A DNA stretch of 64,000 nucleotides from Lasioglossum baleicum (Eukaryota; Arthropoda; Insecta; Hymenoptera; Halictidae), in NCBI RefSeq assembly GCF_051020765.1, contig NC_134934.1:9128001-9192000 (forward strand), read 5' to 3'. Below the pieces are notes generated by a model. The model ran no database searches. It worked only from the letters and a program-made list of their open reading frames with translations, and was not told where the DNA came from. Shown here piece by piece: positions 12,069-22,800 of the stretch. Each line of letters opens with the position of its first letter. Position 1 is the stretch's first letter. The translations under genes and the position numbers were made by a program.

Positions 12069-12831
12069 TGATGACCAACTCGTGAAAAATCCAACGCAGC
12101 ATACAAAGCAGAATCGAAATAACAGACGTTCGATCGGCGTTAGATCGTTTCATCCGACTGTGGCGGTCGAGCCAAGAAAACTGACAACGTCCGCGTTGGT
12201 CCATGTGTTCAGGGTGAGAGTCGCGATAACGATAACGAACGCTGGAATTCGCTAGAAATTCGATGAGATCAGGAGTTTCGGTTTCCGCGATTAACCGCGA
12301 TCGTAAACAATGCTGCGCGCGTACACCGAAGCTTTCGCTTGGGAGTAGTGAGCGTGTTCGTGTGTCGTATCAATAGACGGGAAGTCGAAGTTCGAGTTTG
12401 ATATAAATGTGTTTCTCGCGTTACTATCAGAAAGTTAGTCGATCGTGTCGAGGCGAGCAGATGGATGGGAATAAATCGGAACGTAGCGTAGCTGGCGAAT
12501 TGAAATCATTGCGGGCGTGGGTGTGCGCGGAACACCTCGATCGTTGATCAGAAAAATTCGACCTTGAACTCTGGAACGAGTCATCGCCGGTGGTGAAAGA
12601 TCTCGATGGAACTCGGTGAAACGAACGAGACCGAGAGTCCGTTGACGTGTTCTTGGTGACCGCAGGAAACGCTGTGAGTCCACGCAGAAGGATATTCCCG
12701 ATTTTTCAACGATTGCCCAAGCCTCGCCGATGATTCGTAGATGATCGTTTTTCTCTTGAAACGACGTGCACCGGTCTCGATCGATGCGCGTGCATCTCTC
12801 TGGTTGTAGCATGTGTGCAGGCTGTTCCACG

Positions 12832-12867
12832 TATAAATACACTTCTGGCAGCAGGAAAGACTCAGTC
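12832..12867 (+). promoter_or_regulatory. TATA box and initiator of the plus-strand PDGF/VEGF gene
   Basis: TATAAATA at 12832 is followed by TCAGTC at 12862. The initiator A (12864) is 32 bp downstream of the first T of the box, which is the canonical arthropod spacing. The site lies about 115 bp upstream of the ATG at 12980, with no intervening splice site needed. Confidence 0.65.
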
Positions 12868-12979
12868 GATTACCGCTCGATACAACGACAGCCTGTTGGT
12901 GGTGCGACCGATCCGCGCAGTACCGGGCGATTGACTCGTTTCGTTGAGACGAGATCGTGTGCGATAACAGATCCGAGCC

Positions 12980-13498
12980 ATGAGAGGTCGATCGTTGAGA
13001 AGCTTGCTGAAGCTGATGATACTGGTCCCGTTGACTCTGGACAACGTGGTTCTTTCGACGGCGTTGATCGACAGCCATCATCATCACCATCATCATCATC
13101 ATCAACGTGTCATCCGAAGGATCCATCTGCCACGAGCAGTCAGCGCGTCTCGTAGCTTTCTCTGCAAGGAGCCGCAGAGCCGGGCGTACAACTTGAAGGA
13201 CTTGATGCAGAACGTGCAACAGAATCCCGGTGAAACGGTTGTTCAACCTTTCTACATCGTGGTGAAGCGCTGCGATGGACACTCCGGATGTTGCATGGGT
13301 ACTGACAAAAGCTGCACGCCGGTAGCGGCTTCAATCTTCTACGAGGAGTACGAGATTGAGATCCTCAGCGTTGAGACCAGGGGCATCAAGAGGCAGTGGA
13401 TCAGGGTGGAACAGCACGGAAATTGCTCCTGCGAGAATACCACCGTCAGCGGTAGACAGGTGATGGAGCGCCAGCAACCCAACGTGACCTTCGTCTGA
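12980..13498 (+). CDS. PDGF/VEGF-related growth factor with poly-His run, one coding exon
   Basis: A second secreted Pvf-type ligand, 172 aa in one uninterrupted exon. It starts with a basic and hydrophobic signal peptide (MRGRSLRSLLKLMILVPLTL), then a run of nine histidines at residues 33-41. A basic segment HQRVIRRIHLPR that could be a processing site follows, and then the cystine-knot domain. Key residues are FLCKEP, the diagnostic RCDGHSGCC, SCTP and the closing CSCE. There is an N-glycosylation-type NTT shortly after. The sequence is clearly different from the neighbour at 5464-6361, so the two are old paralogues rather than a recent duplication. A canonical TATA/initiator pair lies just upstream. 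The 3' end of this exon has been copied several times downstream (13448-14150). Confidence 0.9.
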   Translation: MRGRSLRSLLKLMILVPLTLDNVVLSTALIDSHHHHHHHHHQRVIRRIHLPRAVSASRSFLCKEPQSRAYNLKDLMQNVQQNPGETVVQPFYIVVKRCDGHSGCCMGTDKSCTPVAASIFYEEYEIEILSVETRGIKRQWIRVEQHGNCSCENTTVSGRQVMERQQPNVTFV

Positions 13499-14150
13499 AG
13501 CAGGACATTTTCAAAACTAGGATATTCCAAGATCTGACGCGCAGGTTTAGGTCCAATTAAGTGGGTGCTGGTCGTCAATTTAACACGAGGAGTTCAACAT
13601 GCTCAGCGTGGAGACAGGAGCATGAAGAGATAGAACATCGCTGTAGACAGCTGATGGAGCGCCAGCAGTCCAGTGTGACCTTCGTCTGAGGCAGGACATT
13701 TTCAAAACGAGGATATTCCAAGATCTGACGCGCAGGTTTAGGACCAATTAAGTGGGTGCTGGTCGTCAACTTAACACGAGGAGTTCAACATGCTCAGCGT
13801 GGAGACAGGAGCATGAAGAGGCAGAACGCCACTGTAGACAGCTGGAGCGCCAGCAATCCAACATGACCTTCTTCTGAGGCAGGACATTTTCAAGCCGACT
13901 GTATTCCAGGATCTGACACATAGGTTCAGGTCTTCTCAGATGGATGCTGGTCGTCAATTTACCACGAGGATGAAGAGGCAGAACACCACTGTAGACAGCT
14001 GGAGCGAAGATATTCGAGGATATTCCAGGATCTGATGCGCAGGTCCAGGTCCAATCAAGTGGATGTTGATCATGGATGGGTGGGAGATCAGAATCGTGAA
14101 GAGACTCGGCCAAGGTAGCACGGTGGAACGCCAGCAACTCAACGTGACAG
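13448..14150 (+). repeat. Degenerate tandem array of the growth-factor 3' exon tail
   Basis: A unit of about 190 bp contains the last codons of the gene, its stop codon and 3' flank. The marker TGGAGCGCCAGCA occurs at about 13463, 13654 and 13842, with a decayed copy (TGGAACGCCAGCA) near 14124. Each of the first three is followed by a TTC-TGA stop and GCAGGACATTTTCAA. A second marker, CTCAGCGTTGAGACC (13362), reappears as CTCAGCGTGGAGACAGGAGC before two of the later copies. The copies lack the cysteine block, so they cannot encode a growth factor. A partial, more rearranged copy lies at about 13960-14095. Confidence 0.85.
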
Positions 14151-14547
14151 ACAGTTTCAGTTAAAATGATAAGCCGCAGACCTGTAGCCCCTGTGGATCC
14201 TCTTTCCGGGTTTCGATGGTCGTTGCGCAGTGATCCTGTATGCCGGCTTCTAGTTCAACGCATGCATTTAGACTGAAACGCGCAAAGAATATTGGCTCGA
14301 TGCCCAACAACATGTCACGGTTATCTTCCCGGCGCCAAATGTCCGATGCCGGACACCTGTTTTAAAAGGAAGCATTCGGCCGCTTCCGATAGAACGTCGA
14401 CGGCAAAGTGCGGATTTCGTTTTAACAAGATCGAGTTTCGCGAGGTACGATTCAACTAGTCATTATTTATTGCTATCAGCGAGTTGTTCAGGAAGCGAGC
14501 TGAACGGGACCAAAACGTATTAACGCGTTAGGAGTTAGGAGGACGAA

Positions 14548-15227
14548 TAGACTGCGAATTTTTTATGCGTTTTTAGGACAAAAATTAGTAGATGGAATGA
14601 GAAACGGTAAATACATTAACCCTTTGCGCTCGGAGTTATTTCATTCTATAGGATTTCTTTTGATTCTTTAGATATTTAATGTTTAGTAATTGATTACGAT
14701 ACCAACGTGTTCACCAACATTTCTTAGCTTGTTCAGAACATTTGGATTACTTAGTCTTCGATATTTAATATATACAAAATTTTAGGTAGTTCCCAGAACA
14801 TTAATTTATTTAATTTAATGATGCTTTCAGCGCTACTGGTTCGATCATTTAGTAAATCTAGCAATTTTGCAAAACATTGTTCTTCTTTCCTAACGTTTCG
14901 GTTCCTCCAAGACAATTGTCTTGTAGACGCAAATTCTTCCTTTGAAAAAGGTTCAAAACGGAACCGGAACGTTAGGACAGAATAAAAGTTTTTTGCAAAA
15001 TTGCTAGATCTACTAAATGATCGAAAACGGTAGCGCCGAAAGCATCATTAAATTAAATATTCAACATTTACGATCGATATTTGGGATTATTTTACAATAG
15101 TTTATAATCTGATTACACACATTATACCACTTGAGGGTTTCAAGGAAGAAAAATACGTTTCTATTCCATTCCTACTTCTCGAAATGAATGCAAAACATTT
15201 TTACTTTGCATTGAGATCCGCAGTCTA
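14548..15227. mobile_element. MITE of the AGACTGCGGAT family with nested foldback
   Basis: The ends are TAGACTGCGAATTTTTTATG and GATCCGCAGTCTA. Nested inside, about 14805-14930 and 14940-15065 form an inverted repeat (GATCATTTAGTAAATCTAGC on the left) with its own centre. The nested piece accounts for the large size compared with sister copies of about 180-370 bp. Confidence 0.75.
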
Positions 15228-15509
15228 CGTACGAGTCTCTCTTTTTAAGAGTCGTCTTTATTCTATTTCCCATTGTGATATTAATTTAATGACGTAATAA
15301 TAACATCGTAGGTATTATTGAGAAACTTGTAGATCGTGGAACGTCTATGCGCGCGCTGCGAGACTCAGTATTTAGATATTCTCGTCGGTAGTTGAAAATT
15401 AGCTCTCCGCGCGATACTCGAAGAGTTCGAAAGTTAGGTGACAATACTGTTCGTTGATGTACAGAAGGCAGGCCTTGTTTATAATTTGATTCACTGTGTA
15501 CCTAATAAC

Positions 15510-15881
15510 TAGACTGCGGATGTTTATAGAATTTTTTAGACAAATTTTAAGAAAGTGGAATCGTGTAAAATCTTATTTTCGGTGGTGGTAAGCTTTGTAG
15601 TTCCGAAGTAAATAAAAATCTAGAACATTCGGTTTTTTGTGCGGAATGCAACATAAATTACATATTATACATTGATTTAATCATTTTCACAGACGCAATT
15701 ATATAGAAATTTTTCTTGAAAATGGTCTAAATATTCAGCGAAACGTTGAAAATTTTGTGGTAATTTGCAAAATTGCTTAGTTAATATACGTTATAAATAA
15801 AAATCGTACGGAATTCTGTAGGAATTTTATATTCTAGCATTTTTCGAACATTTTCAAAAGCCATACAAAATCCGCAGTCTA
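15510..15881. mobile_element. MITE of the AGACTGCGGAT family
   Basis: The termini are TAGACTGCGGATGTTTATAG and AATCCGCAGTCTA. The internal stretch TCTTATTTTCGGTGGTGGTA matches the copy at 30853-31038. Confidence 0.75.
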
Positions 15882-16849
15882 CAAATAACCAACCAGATTC
15901 GCGTTTCTTCCAGCTGCCTTCTATACAGCGACGGAGTAGCGTGGCAATACTTCGAATGGAATAAGAGACTGATGTACATGTAAAATATTTTGTTGTATTC
16001 TCGTACGTGTTTCGATTTATTTTGATTTTTACGATCGACGTCGAGCCATGTTTGGACGTTTGACGAATCATAGGTATTTATTTTGTATGGTATTTATTAA
16101 TATTTATCACTGACACGTGGAAATGGAAGTCATAGTAAGCAATATTTACTAAAAACTGTAAAAAAATACTGCGAAATAAAATGTGCTTTCGAAAGAGACT
16201 GAAGAGAGGCCTTATACACACATCCTAAGGAACCATGTCCAGGAAAATCCTTTCGAGACATATATGTCTGTTCCACTAAAATGTAGAGAATTTACCATAC
16301 TAAAAAGAAAGCGACGAATTCGATTTGATACAAATATGCGCCGGATTTGTACGGTGTCGCTGATATTCAATGGACGCGATAAAAAAATTACTTTCTACAA
16401 GTAAATAAATAGAGGACAGCTTAAATGCTATGCAGTTTTTGTACGTGTGTGTTGTCGTGTCAACTGACAAAAACAGAGTAGCCGTCATCGGTAGGAATGT
16501 CGATTATCGAGAATAATGTAAACAGAAAATGGGTACACGCCGCCGCTAGTCCCATGTAAAATTCTTCCAGCGGGTTCAGTAAGATGCGCGCAGTCGTCTC
16601 GTCGCAAGAACGACATTACAGCTTTTCGTTCTCTATCTTATAGAAATAACAAACGTTGTATCGACCGATCTATCTGTACAACATAATTACCGTTTAACAC
16701 TAAATAAAACTATTCTCATGTTGAATGTTGATTTATATATATATTAACAGCCAACCAGCCAGTCTGTTACACCGTTCGAACGCAAATAACTGTAAAAAAT
16801 TCCGTGTTCCCTCACGTGTCCTCGTATACAGAACCAACGTCTTTTGGTT

Positions 16850-19800
16850 TTAGAATCGTGCGTACGACGGATATTTCGAGCGCATACGGCGTCCTCTGGT
16901 TCCACGTCCTCTTCCGGTCTCGTTGGCCCCTCTCGTCGCATGTCCTCCACGAGCCACAGGTTGACCTTCGGAAATATCAATGTCATTCATTGCATTCAGT
17001 ACTGATTTCAAGTATTTAGAGCAATTTACACTGTCCAATGCAAATTCTGCAGAGAAAATATTCTTAAAATTGAAAACTTGACTTGAGGCCGTTGGAGAAA
17101 ATATGAGAAAATCGGTAATTCATATTGAAGATGCCACTCATTTTGTATACAATCTATAGTTTTTAACATCGTTTACGTTCATGCCATAGCTACATTCCGA
17201 TTGATTAATAAACAACTTGAGTGTTTGTTTCCGATCAGTGGAAAAACTGGAATCATGACGATCGTCGACCCACACTCTTCAAAACGTACTCTATAAAAAA
17301 AGATATAACTAGTGAAATTTTCATTGTTTCTGCTTGATCAAAACCGCACGTGTACTTCAAATATCAATAAATATGTGTGGAAAATTCCGATGCGAAAGGT
17401 TTGATAGTTTTTCCGAAAAAAATTCCTGAGAATTGTGGACCGCTGTTCATCAATCTTTGCGACATGTTGTGCCAATAATTATGAAAGTGGTCTAAGTGAA
17501 AATTTAGTTATTGAAAATTAATTCAATGTAATTTTTACGATATTGTGAAAAATGAAGAGGTACTCTTCTCCGATTCTTAATGAAATTTAATCCCCGCAAC
17601 GTGTTTACAAAAACAGTAAACAGACGCCGGAAATACACTCCTCAAAAGAATTAAGGGATCACTTGTACGAATCCGAAAGATTGGTCCCACTTTACGTGAT
17701 CATAACTCCGTCAAAAATTGCCGTATCGATATCGTTAAACAATGGTTTGAAAGCCTGAAACCTCTAGTTTCAAATGCTCTGTTTCAAATTGTTGCTATGT
17801 TGGTTTCTTACAAAGTTATAGCGAGATGAAGACAACATTGACGGTTAACAAAAATTTTGTGCAACTTTGGAACATCACACGGGAGCAACAAATTTTTTTG
17901 ATAAATCGCGTTAATATCATTTGGAAGGGCTATCTTTCCTGTGTAAATTGTGTGGTTGTTGAATATTTTGCGATTCTTTTTATTCGAGTTATTCGACATT
18001 GAAGTAAATATGGGCTTTTTAACTTTACAACGATACAGCAATTTTTGACGGAATTATGATCACGTAAAGTGGGAGCAATTTTTCGAGTTCGCAGAAGTGG
18101 TACCTTAATTCTTTTGAGGAGTGTATATGACTTAGACCGCTTTCATAATTCTGTGGTTACAAGAAAACAAAGAACGCCTCATTTCACATAGCTTCACTTT
18201 CGAGATATTGCCGTTCAATGTTTGGATCACTAACTTTTTGTTCCAGTGATGTTTCCTTATTTTCTTTTTAAAATATATAATAAGTATATATTTCTTTCAC
18301 TTCGCATAATGTTGCATATTTGTACAATTAACGTGAATAATAATAGGAACAATCGTAACAATTCACGACGCTTTAGGTAAAACGACGCAAGTCCACTAGA
18401 CTTGTGTTGTTCTTCTCGATCGTGTTGCAGTTAAGTATGTAGTTGTCCCAAAACAAAACATTACCGTCAATGTCAGACGCCAGCGTTCTGTGCGCTCCTG
18501 ATCAGTACGATCTCGCGTCTCGTGTCGCGACGAGTGTTACAGCTCTCGAGTAAAGTTTACCAACCAATATTATACAATTGTGTAATGACAATACAGTGAA
18601 TATATGTGAAAATGGATGTCGTTGCGTAGTGTTCTTCAGATACGGATCTATCACGACGGAAAGATACGAGTAATTGTCGTAATCTCAAAATATTGAGGAC
18701 TCGTGTTCTTTTGCCTTATGCGTATAAATTGACATCGGTTAAAATTTTTTATTTTTAATTTCGCATAAACTCAAATCTTTCGAAATTGTGACGTACGGCG
18801 TTCTTCCTTGTAACCACAGAGTTATGGGCATATATTTTAAAGTCATTGAGGTAGGGCGTGTCTGTAAAATAGTCAGGGCATTCGGTATCCGCTTACCCCT
18901 GCCAGATTGACTTTCCCAGACGATGGGCGTAGGCCGAGTGCCACGTGCTGCTCTGAACGGGGATCGCGAAGATCGTCTGGCGGTGGCGGTTCTGGGAGTG
19001 GCATTCCCAGCGTTTCCCGCGGCAGCAGCTGCAGCAGCAGCCGCCATCGCTCTTTGCCGTGTATTGCTGGATGGGCATGCTTCCGCTTCGCGACTCTCCT
19101 CCTCCACTTCATCTTCCACTATGTCACTTCCGGGTTCCTCGGTGACTTCGCCGGTGTCCACCGCGTCATCCTCTCCGGACATCAAAGGACCAGCTTCCTC
19201 TGTACGCTTGTCGCTCTCCGAACTCATGCCTGCACAAGCAATCAATCGCGGTTATTACATTCTCCGTTGTCTGGACTCAGTCTGTGGTATAAACAGATGA
19301 TATCTATATACCAAGTATTTATAAACTTTGACCATTTCTCACGACTACCTCTTAACGAACTCGTAGTAATAAATTAGTTAGTGATCGCTACCTTCAGTCG
19401 GTGTCATAGATTCTGTGATTATTTCAGTTTGACTATGTTGCTGATCATCGACACCGACTACACGTATACTAGGTATCGCAGGTTCTTCGCTAGTATCACC
19501 AACAACAGTGGTACCTGTTACTGACGCGGGCGTCACCGAGACCAGCGTCTCCTGCTCTTCGGATGGTCCACTGCTCGTCTGGAAAAGAATACCGCATCGT
19601 TATGCGTCAACATCGCGAGAACAGACAATAATTAAATTGTACGAGAACCCGAATATCTCCGAACACTATTCCCGAGAATATTAGAGACTCCCGAGGATAC
19701 ACTCGGGTTCTCGAATGTTCTCGGGAATCCAGATTAACCAATAAGCGAACTAAGCACGTGCTTCGGATATCAGGAGATGGGGAGAACCGCAGAAATGCTC

Positions 19801-22800
19801 TGAATTTCACATAGTAATAGTACTGCTAAGTGGTTATGTGTATGTGTTTGCAAGTGGAAAGAACGAAAGAACAGTGGAGAGATGAAAATCAGTAGCAGGC
19901 GAAGAAAACGTCTAACTTTGCTTAAAAATACTTTTTAATCAAATTCTCGAAAATGTCTGAGAAATCGTACAGGTCCAACCTACATTGCGTTCGAGCGATC
20001 CTGAAGAAGCGGACCTCGAAATCTTCTCAGTGCTTGGGGCCTTAAGGGGGTAGATTCATTATTCGGCAGCATGTAGCTTTATGCTTCCGAATAATGCAAA
20101 TTACTTGGATCATTACCTTGAATCTTTCAAGCGAATAATGCAAACTACGCTCGTAAACGTAAAAATAGGACTTTTAACTGAAAACACCCAACTTTGCATT
20201 ATCGAGAAATGAGAAAGCGCATCCTGAAAACAAGGGTCTACCCCCTTAATCCGGCACTGCGTTCCGACCATATCGGGTACTCGACAATTTCAGGTTCCCG
20301 TACACTTTTAACCGTGATTCGATTTTATACCGAGGGTGGTAAATCAGCTGCCGGCGAAACTTGCAAGGGTGTTGTAGGTACGCTACGGCCGGTGCCACCA
20401 TCTTCCAATTGAACCAGATCCATTCTACTATCGTCCATACTCTCCTGAACCACTTGTGCCGCGCTGGAACTCGACGAACCAAATATCGTTCGGGCTGCTG
20501 AGCCTGACGGTGTCGATAAGGAAGGCGTTGACGAGGCAGTAGTAGGTGCGGATGAATCTCCGAAGGTGAAACGTCCTTGAGGAACTTGAGGTGAACTAAC
20601 AGCTTCTCCGAATCCATCTCCGCGACGTGGAACGAACAGGGTCGGAGTACTGGGCACTATACTGTCGTCGCCACCGTCCTCATACCCCTGCTGTGGCTGA
20701 AAAGTAAATGTTTCAGAGGTTAAGTTAGACATTCTCTTCCTGACATTGCACTTTAAAAATATTTACTGGACATATGGGTGCAAATCTTTAAAATTCCTCA
20801 AAGTAGGAGAAATTTCGATGAAGATCCGCAGTCTAGCCGAAAATAATTCTAATGTCTTTTAGTTGTCTATCCGATCTATTCATTCTTGTGATAAATTCTA
20901 GTCCAGTCAACGAAAAGTTGTACATAGAGGGAAATGGAAGGAACGCAATTTTTAACTTTGGGACTTTGTTTGGACTAGTTAGGAGGTAAACATACTAAAA
21001 TTCCATACTCCTAGGAGGTGAGAGGGGTGCAGGGGGGCACATAGAAGGTCCCCTTTTTCGGTTTTCCGCTTATATCTCGGAAACCATGCGTCCTAGTTAA
21101 AAATTGTGTTCCTTCCATTTCCCTCTACACCTCCCTTGTGAGCATTCATTGACTGGACTATCCATCAAATCTGCAGTCTGATAATGTCGTAACAGTTAAT
21201 GCAGCGTGTATGTCTGAGGAACAAACCAAGAGTAGATGTTGCTGTTGTTGCTGCCTAGGCATCGGTGCAATACCGCGCGATGATCGCGCTGCAAATGACG
21301 TGGGTGGTTCTCCGGTTGGTCCAGCGCTGCTTATCGCTTCGGATTGTTGTTGCTGCTGATTCGTAGGTACTGTGACTTGAGCCTGTCTGGGTACTTCCAC
21401 GCTTGTGGAATCTTCACCCATGATGATCTCAACCTCGTTGTTGTCTCTTTCCACTTCGCCTTCGACCTCGTAAGGCATCTCTTCTTCCTCTTCCATCTCG
21501 TACGGGTCATTGTCAAATTCTTCCTCCTCTTGCGCCTGGTGATTGCCTCCTCCCTCGCCTTCGTCACAGTCTACTACAACCACACAACCCTCCTCCACTT
21601 CTTCATCCTGGTCCCGCTGGCTCGACGTTGGTACCTGAGAATTCAGTCGACATTTCATTTCTATACTTCCATACTATGACTATCTTCTATACTATGACTT
21701 TCATCATTTCTATACTTCCACAGTGCAAAGTCAGCAGGATTCGTGGAATCTGTGAGAAGGTGAATTTAGTCTGCGTAAGGATCAATTCGGAGCGCAACAC
21801 TTGTAGGAGCGACAGAGATCAAAGCGAAACCGAAGGAGCGAAAGAAAGCACCGGAACCCAAACTCACGACCAAATTCACCATTTTGCAGGTCAGCCTTTT
21901 TGATAGATGATTCAAAAGTGAAGCAATACAATATTAAGAAAACAAATTTGTAGAAAAACTTCAGTTGCAAAGGAGTAAATTTGATTTACGAAAAGGCGAG
22001 TTCGATTTGCATACGATGTGCAAAAGGATTAATTTGGAGTGCAAAACCTGTAGTTAGATATGTAAATAACGTAGAGAGGCAAACGTACAAAGGTATGAGA
22101 GTAGGAAATACCGAGAAGTGTGAAAATTGGTACGAGGAGAAGAAAGAAAACGAGAGAATGAAAAGAGAAAGCAGAGTAAGAAAATAGGATGTATACAGTC
22201 CGAGGCAAAATTAAGTAAATTAACCCTTTAAAAAGGTGCGAACTTTTTCAAAAGGGTGTCCATACTTGATTTTGCCGCAGACTGTGAAATTAGAATTATA
22301 AAAGAAAGTGTAAAGCCGAAAAGCAAGAATTAAGTACAAATAGATAGTAACAAACATCCTTGCAATCCAACTTCACCTGGTACTCGACCTCTGAAGCGCT
22401 GGCGCTGGCAGTGGACGCCATTTCTTGTCTGCTGCGTTTGGCTTTAGGACTGAGCACCTGTTCCTGTCTGCTGTGATCCATGCCCTCGATTCCAGATCCC
22501 GATGCCGTCGAATCTAGAGTCCTGGGTCGCTTGTGACCTGTGGATGTTTGAGACGTGCTGACAGACTGCGTCGAACTACTGGCTACAGTTTGTTGTTGAT
22601 CGCTGGCTGCAGGTTGTTGTTGTTGCTGCTGTTGCTCGACTCGTGGACTGACCAAGGCAACGGTTTGTTGTTGTTGTTGTTGCTGCTGCTGCTGTTGGCA
22701 TTGTTGTTGTTGAACGTTAAGGGTCTCCGCGCTCTCTGGATCCTCTCGTTGCGTGGACTCTGCCGACTCGCTTAGTTGGGGTTGCACAACGAGCTGACGC

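Larger units (their letters stand above)
6540..12830. other. Spacer between the two divergent PDGF/VEGF genes
   Basis: About 6.3 kb with no supported gene. Its contents are repeats: a foldback composite at 7546-8000, a 39-bp tandem triplet at 9629-9741 inside a MITE, two adjacent foldbacks at 10945-11870, and another MITE at 11901-12068. GC-rich unique stretches (6540-6960, 8040-8500, 9880-10030, 12080-12800) could be regulatory, but nothing specific can be named. Confidence 0.5.
14151..16849. other. Spacer between the growth factor and the 3' end of Tpr
   Basis: No gene was recognised. It contains two large MITE copies (14548-15227 and 15510-15881). The remainder is AT-rich, apart from a GC-richer patch near 16540-16620. 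The 3' UTR of Tpr should run into the right-hand part, but no clear minus-strand poly(A) signal was picked out. Confidence 0.5.

Noticed and set aside
12581..13282. 233-codon frame antisense to the second PDGF/VEGF gene
   Set aside because: It is the shadow of a clearly conserved cystine-knot gene and contains a Met run created by the His repeat.
18739..18896. Read-through of Tpr exon 15 to a stop at 18739
   Set aside because: A GTAAGC donor follows the TPIVWE motif, and a distant in-phase exon (16965-16850) supplies an RGG-rich C-terminus, so the read-through is intron.
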